This document shows, in pieces, positions 1-6,070 of a DNA stretch of 7,187 nucleotides. The stretch spans positions 1 to 7,187 of the forward strand of contig SFFH01000076.1 of assembly GCA_004557905.1 (NCBI GenBank). Reading direction: 5' to 3'. A model generated the notes under the pieces. That model had not been told where the DNA came from. It made no database searches and saw only the letters and a list, made by a program, of their open reading frames with translations. How positions within the stretch are numbered: position 1 is the stretch's first letter; each line of letters begins with the position of its first letter. The position numbers and the translations under genes are program-made. Source of the DNA: Clostridiales bacterium. GTDB taxonomy: Bacteria > Bacillota > Clostridia > Christensenellales > Aristaeellaceae.

Positions 1-6
1 TCCTGT

Positions 7-1440
7 ATGCTGTTCAATTCCTACGTCTTCATGCTCGCCTTCCTGCCGCTGACGCTGCTTGGCTACTTCCTGCTGGGCCGTCTGCCCGAGCGCATTCCAC
101 TTAATAAGGTCTTTCTGGTGCTGGCGTCGTTCGTGTTCTACGGCTACAACAACCCGAGCTATGTGCCCATCATCGTGTGCAGCATCCTGGTCAACTACGC
201 GCTCAGCCAGCTCATGCTCTCCTGCGAGCGCAAGGCCGTCCGCCTGCCGCTGATGCTGCTGGGCCTTGGCCTCAACCTCGGCGTGCTGTTCTATTTCAAG
301 TACCACGACTTCTTTGTGGACAACCTCAACCGCGCCTTCGGCTCGCATTTTTCGCTGTATCATCTGGCGCTGCCGCTGGGCATCTCGTTCTTCACCTTCC
401 AGCAGCTCTCCTATGTGATCGACAGCTACCGCCGCACGGTGCCGCGCTATCACATTCTCGACTACGCGCTGTTCGTCACCTTCTTCCCGCAGCTGGTCGC
501 CGGCCCGATCGTGCTGCACAGCGAGATCGTGCCGCAGTTCGCCGACCCGAAAAACCGCCATTTCAACTTCGACAACTTCGCGCCGGGCCTGTACGCCTTC
601 GCGCTGGGCCTGTTCAAGAAGGTCATCGTCGCCGATACGTTCGGCGTCGCCGTGACGGAGGGCTTTGCCAACGCGCTGAGCCTCAACACCGCCGAGGCCT
701 GGTTCGTCGCCATCGGCTATACCCTCCAGCTCTACTTCGACTTCTCCGGCTACTGCGACGTGGCCACCGGCGTGGGCCTGATGTTCAACATCAAAATCCC
801 GCTCAACTTCAACTCGCCCTACAAGTCTCTGAACATCCGCGAGTTCTGGCAGCGCTGGCACATCACGCTCTCCCGCTTCCTGACGACCTACATCTATTTC
901 CCGCTGGGCGGCAGCCGCAGGGGCATGGTGCGCACCTGCGTCAACCTGATGATCGTCTTCCTGGCCAGCGGCCTGTGGCATGGCGCGGGCTGGCTGTTCC
1001 TGCTCTGGGGCCTGATGCACGGCGCGGCCAGCGTGCTCTACCGCATCTTCCGCAAGCAGTACGACGCCCTGCACCCGGCGCTTCAGTGGCTGCTGACGTT
1101 CGGCTTCGTGGTCATCGCCTGGGTCTTCTTCCGTGCCACAAGCATGGCCGACGCGATGGCCATCGTCAAGTCCATGTTCATGATGGACTTCGGCCCCATC
1201 CGCGATTCCATCACCGCGGCCTTCGCGCTGCCCGGCGGCATCCGACCCGGCTACAACGCCATCTTCATGATGGCCTGGTACGCGCTGTCGCTCTTCGCCT
1301 GCCTGGGCCTGCGCAATACCTATGAAAAGACGATGGGCTTTCATCCCACGCTGCTCAACGCCCTGTCCACCGTGCTGCTGATCCTCTATGTCACGCTGTC
1401 CCTCTCCAACGTCAGCGTCTTCCTGTATTTCAATTTCTGA
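7..1440 (+). CDS. MBOAT family membrane-bound O-acyltransferase (AlgI/DltB-like)
   Basis: A multipass membrane protein of 477 residues, within the usual 400-520 range for AlgI/PatA/DltB relatives. The start MLFNSYVFMLAFLPLT is the typical N-terminus of this family, which supports the ATG at 7; nothing upstream is visible, so its ribosome site cannot be judged. The central family block FWQRWHITLSRFL (about residues 281-292) holds conserved His285. The block GLWHGAGW holds His325, equivalent to the essential His of AlgI, and GLMHG holds His338. From family knowledge, such proteins take an acyl group, usually acetyl, from a cytoplasmic donor and pass it across the membrane for transfer to an exported glycan, teichoic acid or peptidoglycan. 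The stop overlaps the start of the next gene by one base (TGATG), so the two are translationally coupled. The acceptor polymer cannot be told from the sequence. Confidence 0.95.
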   Translation: MLFNSYVFMLAFLPLTLLGYFLLGRLPERIPLNKVFLVLASFVFYGYNNPSYVPIIVCSILVNYALSQLMLSCERKAVRLPLMLLGLGLNLGVLFYFKYHDFFVDNLNRAFGSHFSLYHLALPLGISFFTFQQLSYVIDSYRRTVPRYHILDYALFVTFFPQLVAGPIVLHSEIVPQFADPKNRHFNFDNFAPGLYAFALGLFKKVIVADTFGVAVTEGFANALSLNTAEAWFVAIGYTLQLYFDFSGYCDVATGVGLMFNIKIPLNFNSPYKSLNIREFWQRWHITLSRFLTTYIYFPLGGSRRGMVRTCVNLMIVFLASGLWHGAGWLFLLWGLMHGAASVLYRIFRKQYDALHPALQWLLTFGFVVIAWVFFRATSMADAMAIVKSMFMMDFGPIRDSITAAFALPGGIRPGYNAIFMMAWYALSLFACLGLRNTYEKTMGFHPTLLNALSTVLLILYVTLSLSNVSVFLYFNF

Positions 1441-2504
1441 TGGCTATGAAGAGAAAAACCTGGGCCTGCCTGTGCCTCGCAGCGCTGACGGGCGCCATTG
1501 CCCTGCTCAGCGCGCTGGTCATCGCGATCGACCCGTTCCAGGTCTACCGCCTCGCCACGCGCTATCTGCCGCCGATTGACAACACCACGCAGGTGTATGC
1601 CAACGCGGGCATCGTGCGCAGCTACGATTACGACAGCGCGATCGTCGGCACCTCGGTCACGGAGAACTTCCGCCCGTCGCAGATGGACGCGGTGCTCGGC
1701 GGCCGCTTCATCAAGCTGTGCACCTCCGCCGGCACCGCGTACAACCACGCGCTGCTGCTTGATCTCGCGTTTGAGACGCACGACATGCGGCGCGTCGTCT
1801 ACGGCCTGGACGTGTACTCCATGATCGCAGCGCTTGACCAGACCGGCAGCGACGTGCCGATGTACCTGTACGACCGCAATCCGCTGAACGACGCGGCGTA
1901 CTGGCTCAATCGTTCCGTGCTCGGCTCCTTCCTGCCGCGCTGCCTGCGCACCTGGGGGCAGAGGCAGGACGATTCCCTGCGCGACAGCATGTACTGCTGG
2001 GCCGGGCGCGACGACTACGGCCTTGTCGCGCTGTACAACGCGCAGTTCACCCTACCCGGGGAGGTTGAGCCCGCCGACAGGTACGTGTCCGCCGCGCAGG
2101 CCAACCTGGAAACGCACATTCTGCCCTTCATCGCCGCGCATCCCGAGACGCAGTTTGACTTCTTCTTCCCGCCCTATTCCGCCGCGGAATGGTCCACCAT
2201 GCTCAGCAAGGGCACGCTGGAGAGCATGCTCGCCCTGCGCGGGCTGTGCTATGACGCGCTCAGCACCTATGAAAACGTGACCGTTCACGACTTCGCCGCG
2301 CGCGAGGACTGGGTGCTCGACCTGAACAACTACAAGGATACGCTGCACTACGGCCAGTGGATCAACGACGCCATCGTCGAGGACATCGCCGGGAAGACCT
2401 GTGCCGTCACGAGCCGCGCGCAGATCGACGGGCACACGGCGCAGCTTCGCGCCTGGGCGAACGCGCTCATCACCGCCGGCCGCTGGATCTATCAAGGCGA
2501 CTGA
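1440..2504 (+). CDS. SGNH-like membrane-anchored protein, partner of the MBOAT acyltransferase
   Basis: A 354-residue protein with a short basic start and one hydrophobic segment (about residues 7-30), an uncleaved anchor or signal. The remainder is probably extracytoplasmic. The block AIVGTSVTENFRPS puts a candidate nucleophile, Ser72, in a GTS context as in SGNH/GDSL folds. Near the C-terminus NNYKDTLHYGQWIND gives a D-x-x-H pair (Asp300, His303), the usual Asp/His part of the triad. This matches a Clostridia family I know as a hypothetical protein encoded directly beside MBOAT genes. By analogy with AlgJ/AlgX and PatB, it would transfer the acyl group delivered by the MBOAT protein to an extracellular glycan, or remove it. 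A second ATG lies two codons downstream (1446), but the TGATG overlap favours 1440. The acyltransferase role is inferred; the SGNH-like residues are visible. Confidence 0.85.
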   Translation: MAMKRKTWACLCLAALTGAIALLSALVIAIDPFQVYRLATRYLPPIDNTTQVYANAGIVRSYDYDSAIVGTSVTENFRPSQMDAVLGGRFIKLCTSAGTAYNHALLLDLAFETHDMRRVVYGLDVYSMIAALDQTGSDVPMYLYDRNPLNDAAYWLNRSVLGSFLPRCLRTWGQRQDDSLRDSMYCWAGRDDYGLVALYNAQFTLPGEVEPADRYVSAAQANLETHILPFIAAHPETQFDFFFPPYSAAEWSTMLSKGTLESMLALRGLCYDALSTYENVTVHDFAAREDWVLDLNNYKDTLHYGQWINDAIVEDIAGKTCAVTSRAQIDGHTAQLRAWANALITAGRWIYQGD

Positions 2505-2517
2505 TACCATGCTAAGA

Positions 2518-2600
2518 CTGTTTTTTATGCGCAAAGCGAAGAAGGGGTCTGGGGATAAATCCCCAGGCGGGGTTTGGGGCCTGCGGCCCCAACGTTCCCC
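2518..2600 (+). repeat. Dispersed-repeat-like hairpin element, copy 1
   Basis: This segment begins 13 bases after the SGNH-like gene and matches, in inverted orientation, the segment 3963-4043. Shared parts include GCGAAGAAGGG, GCGGGGTTTGGGGC and GGCCCCAACGTTCCCC. It holds two strong hairpins. The first, CTGGGGATAAATCCCCAG, is at 2549-2566. The second, at 2574-2592, has arms TTGGGGCC and GGCCCCAA around TGC. Compared with copy 2, two base pairs of the first stem have changed on both sides and kept pairing. No T-run follows, so it is not a standard intrinsic terminator. It looks like a REP-type or small non-autonomous intergenic element; other genomic copies cannot be checked here. Confidence 0.8.
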
Positions 2601-2610
2601 TATTGCGAAA

Positions 2611-2696
2611 GAAAATCGTAGTTTCAGAGCAAGCTGCGAAGCAGCTTACGATTGAAACGGGTTTGATCTGCGCAGCAGGAATCCAAATGCAAACCC
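2611..2696 (+). other. Structured leader/intergenic segment with alternative stems upstream of the carboxypeptidase gene
   Basis: The rest of the 241-base gap between 2504 and 2746 is rich in pairing. A 7-bp hairpin, AAGCTGC-GAA-GCAGCTT, occupies 2631-2647. Outside it AATCGTA (2614-2620) can pair with TACGATT (2647-2653), and GTTTCA (2621-2626) can pair with TGAAAC (2653-2658). The two outer pairings cross, so they are mutually exclusive or form a pseudoknot. A further stem pairs GGGTTTG (2659-2665) with CAAACCC (2690-2696). It may be part of a longer repeat, the leader of the downstream mRNA, or a small RNA. I do not recognise a known riboswitch and see no convincing -35/-10 pair for the gene at 2746. 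Confidence 0.4.
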
Positions 2697-2745
2697 ATAT
2701 CATCATCTCCTCTCCCGCACCGTCCCATCATCCCAAGGAGGAACC

Positions 2746-3960
2746 ATGAACCGGCAACCCCGTTCCCACCGATCGCGCAGATCCTCTGCCGCGCCGCTCC
2801 AAAACCCGCTCATCCGCGTGCTGCTCGCTGCGCTGGCCGTCCTGCTGATCGTCGTGCTGTGCGTCGCCGCAACGTCCCTGATGCCGCAGGTCGATCCCGC
2901 AGCGTTTGAGCCTACCGCCGAGCCCGGCACGCCCACGCCTGAGCCGACGCCCACACCCGAGCCGACCATCACGCCCACGCCCGCGGTCTTCGCGCCCTTC
3001 GGCGCGCAGTACGGCTACGGCGGCGAGAATCTGATTCCCGAAACGCCCACGCCCGAGCCGACGCCGATACCCACGCCCTCGCCCGTGCCCGCGCCGACTG
3101 CGGAGCCGACGGCTACGCCGGTGAGCTACACGACGCTCAAAAAGGGCGCAAACGGCCCGTCCGTGGTCAGGATGCAGGAAGCGCTCATCGCACTGGGCTA
3201 TCTCTCCGGCGCGGCCGACGGCGACTTCGGCACCGGCACACAGAACGCCGTCGTGCAGTTCCAGGCGGTCAACGGCCTGAGCGCGGACGGCATCGCCGGC
3301 AATCAGACGCTGACGCTGCTCTACAGCGGCGGCGCGCTCTCCGCCAGCGAGGCGCCGGAAATGGACTATCTGATTCTCGTCAACCGCGAAAACAAGCTCG
3401 ACAAGAGCTTTGTGCCGACGGACCTCGTTCAGATCGCCGATGTGATTCCGGAGAGCGTGCTCAAGGTCAAGTACAAGGGCACGATGGCCAACCGCACAGC
3501 GGTCGAGGCGCTGGGCCGGATGCTCGAGGACGCCATCGAGGACGGCGTGACCAACTGGCAGGTCTCCTCGGCCTATCGCAAGTACAGCGATCAGCAGGCG
3601 CTGGTCGATCAGTCCGTCGCCAAATACAGGAAGAACAATCCCTCCTGGAGCACGGAGCGCTGCCTCTCGGCGACGTACCAGACCGTCGCGCCCGCCGGAA
3701 CCAGCGAACACATGACGGGCTTGGCGTTTGACATCACCGTCCCCGGCGTCTCCTTCTCCGGCACGGCGCAGCAGAAGTGGCTGCACGAGCACTGCTACGA
3801 ATACGGCTTCATCGTCCGCTTCACCGAGGAAAAGCAGGACAAAACCGGCTTCCTCGCCGAAAGCTGGCACTTCCGCTATGTCGGCGTGGAGGCCGCGCAG
3901 GTGATGACCTACAACAACTGGTGCCTGGAGGAATACGTGGAGAAGATGGGCGTCAAGTAA
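2746..3960 (+). CDS. Membrane-anchored D-alanyl-D-alanine carboxypeptidase (VanY type, M15B) with peptidoglycan-binding domain
   Basis: A 404-residue protein preceded by a strong ribosome site, AAGGAGG, seven bases before the ATG. The N-terminus is basic and is followed by a membrane segment at about residues 21-43. A low-complexity Pro/Thr/Glu-rich spacer (about 55-125, repeats of the TPEPTPTPEPT type) probably spans the cell wall. A peptidoglycan_binding_1 domain occupies about 128-193 (LKKGANGPSVVRMQEAL... DGDFGTGTQNAVVQFQ). The catalytic VanY domain covers about 215-395. Its zinc signature is complete: S320-E-H322-M-T-G-L-A-F-D329 and A-E372-S-W-H375-F-R, with His322, Asp329 and His375 as expected metal ligands and Glu372 as catalytic base. 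It should remove terminal D-alanine from wall peptides outside the membrane. No vanR/S/H/A/X neighbours are present, so a vancomycin-resistance role is not supported. It is flanked by the inverted repeat copies and ends before a bidirectional terminator. Confidence 0.93.
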   Translation: MNRQPRSHRSRRSSAAPLQNPLIRVLLAALAVLLIVVLCVAATSLMPQVDPAAFEPTAEPGTPTPEPTPTPEPTITPTPAVFAPFGAQYGYGGENLIPETPTPEPTPIPTPSPVPAPTAEPTATPVSYTTLKKGANGPSVVRMQEALIALGYLSGAADGDFGTGTQNAVVQFQAVNGLSADGIAGNQTLTLLYSGGALSASEAPEMDYLILVNRENKLDKSFVPTDLVQIADVIPESVLKVKYKGTMANRTAVEALGRMLEDAIEDGVTNWQVSSAYRKYSDQQALVDQSVAKYRKNNPSWSTERCLSATYQTVAPAGTSEHMTGLAFDITVPGVSFSGTAQQKWLHEHCYEYGFIVRFTEEKQDKTGFLAESWHFRYVGVEAAQVMTYNNWCLEEYVEKMGVK

Positions 3961-3962
3961 AG

Positions 3963-4043
3963 GGGGAACGTTGGGGCCAGCCCCAAACCCCGCAAGGGAT
4001 TTCATCCCTTGACCCTTCTTCGCTTCGCGGCGGACAAAAGCAG
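3963..4043 (-). repeat. Dispersed-repeat-like hairpin element, copy 2 (inverted)
   Basis: The inverted counterpart of 2518-2600, beginning two bases after the carboxypeptidase stop codon. On the plus strand it reads GGGGAACGTTGGGG, then a hairpin TTGGGGCCAGCCCCAA (3971-3986), then CAAGGGAT-TTC-ATCCCTTG (3993-4011), then CCCTTCTTCGCTTCGCG. The stem CAAGGGAT/ATCCCTTG replaces CTGGGGAT/ATCCCCAG of copy 1 with paired substitutions. The G-rich hairpin loop is shortened but its stem is kept. A reading frame from the pseudogene strand runs into it, but that is only read-through. Confidence 0.8.
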
Positions 4044-4059
4044 TTTACCTTTGTACCAC

Positions 4060-4095
4060 AACGCAAAAAGCACCCAAAAGGGTGCTTTTTGCGTT
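4060..4095. terminator. Bidirectional intrinsic terminator between convergent genes
   Basis: A perfect 16-bp inverted repeat (4060-4075 with 4080-4095) closes on an AAAA loop. The core stem, GCACCC/GGGTGC, is bordered by A5 (4065-4069) and T5 (4086-4090). Each strand therefore has a GC-rich hairpin followed by a T-run. It serves the plus-strand carboxypeptidase gene (stop at 3960) and, from the other side, the minus-strand Nudix/pyrophosphatase unit (ends at 4133). Confidence 0.93.
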
Positions 4096-4132
4096 GGGAA
4101 AGGAAAGATGCGGCGGCATCCGTCCCGCTGAT

Positions 4133-4376
4133 TCATATGCCCAGCGACTGCCGCAGAAATGCCTTCAGCCGCTCCGTATACGGCCTTTCCATCTGCTCCG
4201 GCGTCCTGCGGCGTACATCCAGGAAGGCCCCCCTCCGGATTGAGCGAGAGACTGTCCAGCGGCCAGCCCTCCCGCCTCGCCGCGCACGGCATGACAAAGG
4301 CTGCGCCCGCGTCCGCGAGCAGCGCTTCAAAGTATGCAGCCTTGGACGGGTTGGTCGTGCCGATCAGAATCCGCAT
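4133..4376 (-). pseudogene. Decayed non-canonical purine NTP pyrophosphatase (RdgB/HAM1-like)
   Basis: The start is intact. ATG at 4376 lies one base after the Nudix stop and has a good ribosome site, AAGGAG, inside the end of that gene. The N-terminus MRILIGTTNPSKAAYFEALL matches the nucleotide-binding start (TxNxxK) of Ham1/RdgB house-cleaning enzymes, normally near 190-200 residues, which hydrolyse dITP/XTP. After about 30 residues the frame jumps to REGWPLDSLSLN. I recognise this as the C-terminal G-F/W-P-L-D-S-L-S region of clostridial members. The central 100 or more residues, including the acidic catalytic DSG region, are absent. The open frame then continues off-family, while the other frame gives FLDVRRRTPEQMERPYTERLKAFLRQ and a stop at 4133-4135. 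Removing one base from the G6 run (plus-strand C6, 4228-4233) joins the two into an ~80-residue remnant. The unshifted frame runs to 4002 and shows no family likeness. A sequencing error could explain the shift but not the deletion. Confidence 0.8.
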
Positions 4377-4377
4377 C

Positions 4378-4794
4378 TCAGGTTTTCTCCTTCATCAGAA
4401 CCGCATAGAGCTCCGGCGTGATGGCCGGATACGTCAGGTTCTCCGGCAGACCGTCAAACAGGCGCACCTCCGCCATTTCGCTTTCGGGCAGCGGCCCCAG
4501 CTCGTGTATCTCCGCGTGGAACACCCGGCCCGTCGCGCCCTCGCCGGTGACCTCGTCGCCCGCCCAGTAGTCGCACAGCGCCCGGATGTCGTAGCGCACC
4601 GCGCCGGATTCCTCATAGAGCTCGCGTCTGGCGGCCTCCATCGGCGTCTCGCCCGGCTCCACATGGCCGCCCTGCGTCTCCCAGGTCGTACGCTGCCTGT
4701 GCCGGCTGAGCATGAGCTTTCCGCCGTATGTGGAAAGGATGACGACGTACTTGTACGTCTTGAGCGCCCCCACCTCGTACGTTCTGCTGATCAT
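4378..4794 (-). CDS. Nudix hydrolase
   Basis: A 138-residue single-domain Nudix protein, MISRTYEVGALKTYKYVVIL onward. The Nudix box is complete: Gly43, Glu49, Arg57-Glu58, Glu61-Glu62 and Gly64 fit G-x5-E-x7-R-E-U-x-E-E-x-G-U, the Mg-binding site that cleaves nucleoside diphosphates linked to another group. The ATG at 4794 was chosen because GAGGAG stands about six bases upstream and the domain begins there. The open frame extends to 5004, but that part overlaps the terminator and promoter and is not protein-like. Substrate is unknown; Trp39 and the segment CDYWAGDE resemble ADP-ribose/8-oxo-dGTP-type relatives only loosely. It forms a two-gene unit with the pyrophosphatase remnant, consistent with nucleotide-pool cleaning. 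It is probably transcribed from its own promoter at 4828-4836. Confidence 0.92.
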   Translation of the reverse strand: MISRTYEVGALKTYKYVVILSTYGGKLMLSRHRQRTTWETQGGHVEPGETPMEAARRELYEESGAVRYDIRALCDYWAGDEVTGEGATGRVFHAEIHELGPLPESEMAEVRLFDGLPENLTYPAITPELYAVLMKEKT

Positions 4795-4827
4795 GGGTAT
4801 CTCCTCGTTTTCTTCGGTTTGCCTGCC

Positions 4828-4836
4828 ATTATAGCA
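4828..4836 (-). promoter_or_regulatory. Extended -10 promoter of the Nudix gene
   Basis: On the minus strand the sequence reads TGCTATAAT, a perfect TATAAT with a TGn extension, about 33 bases before the Nudix ATG. The predicted transcript would have a short leader of roughly 25 bases holding the GAGGAG site. The hexamer 17 bases upstream is TGGGCT, a poor -35, as is common for extended -10 promoters. It lies within the upstream terminator hairpin. Confidence 0.7.
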
Positions 4837-4845
4837 CAGCATCAG

Positions 4846-4871
4846 AAAAAAGCCCAGACCACGTCTGAGCT
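4846..4871 (-). terminator. Intrinsic terminator of the sigma/anti-sigma operon
   Basis: On the minus strand, 36 bases after the PepSY protein stop, AGCTCAGAC pairs with GTCTGGGCT (9 bp, one G-T pair) around a GTG loop and runs directly into T6. This is a classic rho-independent terminator. A second GC-only hairpin, GCGCCCCCGGGCGC (4891-4904), lies between it and the stop without its own T-run. Confidence 0.9.
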
Positions 4872-4906
4872 TTCTGCTGTTCATCCAGAGGCGCCCCCGG
4901 GCGCTG

Positions 4907-6070
4907 TCAGCCGTTGCTGGACAGCGTGGAATCGTAGAGAATACTCTCAATCGTACCGGTCTGCGCGTTGACCTCCACCTGATACACGCCGTCGCCCTCG
5001 GCAAACGGCGCGCTGCTGCCGCCCTGCCACAGCCAGAGGTAGATCTGAATCACCGGCGTATCCCCCGCCATTGCGTACGGCGACGGCGCCACGTCGTCAA
5101 TCCACTCCATGCTGTCCTTCTGCGCCGGGCTCAGGCCATAGACCTCGGCCGCAGCGTCCTTCGCCAGCTGTGCCGCCTGCTCGGGCGTGATCTTTGCCAG
5201 CGCCTGCGCCTGCTCGCTGCCCGGAGCCGCGTGCCAGTTGATGCCCGCATCGTAAGCCTCGCTATGCTCCTCTTCCATTCTCCTGCATTCAAACACCTCG
5301 CCGCTGTTGGCATAGAGCGATACCGCATACTCCGTCCCGCGCTCGTCCCCCTGCGTGAAGCGAACCTGATAGCACTTGGCGCCCTTGCTGTCCTTCTTCG
5401 CCTTCTCAACGCCGCGATAGTACAGGTGTGCGCCCCAGTCCTCCAGAACCTTCAGGTCGTCGACGCCGAACTTCTCCGTCGCCGCTTTGCGCGCGATGGC
5501 AATCGCCTCCTCCGGGGTGACGTTCACGGCCGTCTGCTCCGCGTCGAGCACGATGTCAATCCATTCCTCGCCCGCCGCCTTGCGCGCAATCGCCGCGGCG
5601 AGCAGCCCAGTATCCCACACCGGCGACTGCGTGTCCTCGCCGATCGTCTCCCCGTCATGCGACCAGCTGACCGTCGCCCGATTGCCCTTGCCGAGCGTCA
5701 CGGTGTACACGCCGAGCTTTTCTTCAATCCCTGCGCCCGTTTCCGCAGGCGTGAAGACCGCCGTGCGCCCATCCCCGGACACCTCGCAGTCAAAGAACGC
5801 CTCCATCGCCGGCGTGAAGCCGTATTGCCCGGCAAGCGCCTGCCGCGCTGCCGTTTTGGCGTCCACCCGATCCGAGAAAATCAGTCCCGCGGCCAGTGCA
5901 GCCGCCGCGCCCAGCAGCAGCACAGCCGCCAGAACCAAAGCCATCGTCTTTTTCATCGTCCATGTCCTCTCATTGGTTTGTGTATCCAGCATGCGAAGCG
6001 TCTGCCCGACGCGCGCCTCCAGTGCGCCCTGCCGGGGCTGATAGACCCTCTGCCAATCCTCGCGTTTCAT
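4907..6070 (-). CDS. Single-pass membrane protein with PepSY-like repeats, probable anti-sigma factor/sensor
   Basis: A 387-residue protein. The cytoplasmic N-terminus (about 1-38, MKREDWQRVYQPRQGALEAR...) has the look of the short sigma-binding tails found next to ECF sigma genes in Clostridia. A membrane segment follows at about 42-65, and the remainder should be outside. That part holds three related units beginning KTAARQALAGQYG (about 72), TPEEAIAIARKAATEKFG (about 185) and TPEQAAQLAKDAAAEVYG (about 295). The latter two end in strands of the YQVxVNAQTGTIESI type, as in PepSY domains. The start at 6070 forms an ATGA overlap with the sigma stop and has GGGAGG seven bases upstream. The other ATG at 6076 would leave only about two bases after that site, so it is less likely. 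The role is inferred from the gene pair and topology: hold the sigma factor until an envelope signal arrives. The ligand is unknown. Confidence 0.85.
   Translation of the reverse strand: MKREDWQRVYQPRQGALEARVGQTLRMLDTQTNERTWTMKKTMALVLAAVLLLGAAAALAAGLIFSDRVDAKTAARQALAGQYGFTPAMEAFFDCEVSGDGRTAVFTPAETGAGIEEKLGVYTVTLGKGNRATVSWSHDGETIGEDTQSPVWDTGLLAAAIARKAAGEEWIDIVLDAEQTAVNVTPEEAIAIARKAATEKFGVDDLKVLEDWGAHLYYRGVEKAKKDSKGAKCYQVRFTQGDERGTEYAVSLYANSGEVFECRRMEEEHSEAYDAGINWHAAPGSEQAQALAKITPEQAAQLAKDAAAEVYGLSPAQKDSMEWIDDVAPSPYAMAGDTPVIQIYLWLWQGGSSAPFAEGDGVYQVEVNAQTGTIESILYDSTLSSNG

Noticed and set aside
177..1325. 382-residue alternative-frame reading within the MBOAT gene
   Set aside because: An out-of-frame translation rich in Arg, Pro and Ala inside a clearly conserved membrane protein.
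2518..2530. T6 run after the SGNH-like gene as an intrinsic terminator
   Set aside because: No stable GC-rich hairpin stands directly upstream of the T-run; the strong hairpins lie downstream of it.
2663..2703. TTGATC and TATCAT as a promoter for the carboxypeptidase gene
   Set aside because: The spacing is about 29 bases, far from the required 16-18, so it is not a credible sigma-A promoter.
2928..3120. Possible tandem repeat or CRISPR-like array
   Set aside because: The periodicity is that of Thr-Pro-Glu-Pro codons in a protein spacer, with no regular repeat/spacer pattern.
2746..3960. Vancomycin-resistance gene vanY
   Set aside because: The domain is VanY-type, but no other van genes are present and the added wall-binding domain fits a housekeeping envelope enzyme.
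2728..4005. 425-residue minus-strand open frame opposite the carboxypeptidase gene
   Set aside because: Its product is rich in Arg, Gly, Ala and His with no family likeness, and the opposite strand encodes a complete domain protein with a good ribosome site. It is a GC-rich antisense shadow.
4159..4971. 270-residue plus-strand open frame opposite the Nudix gene
   Set aside because: It runs across a terminator, a promoter and the Nudix gene and shows no domain; the minus strand carries a perfect Nudix box.
4795..5004. N-terminal extension of the Nudix frame to 5004
   Set aside because: It would cross the sigma operon terminator and the TATAAT box and overlap the PepSY gene, and it has no homology-like features. 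The internal ATG at 4794 has a good ribosome site.
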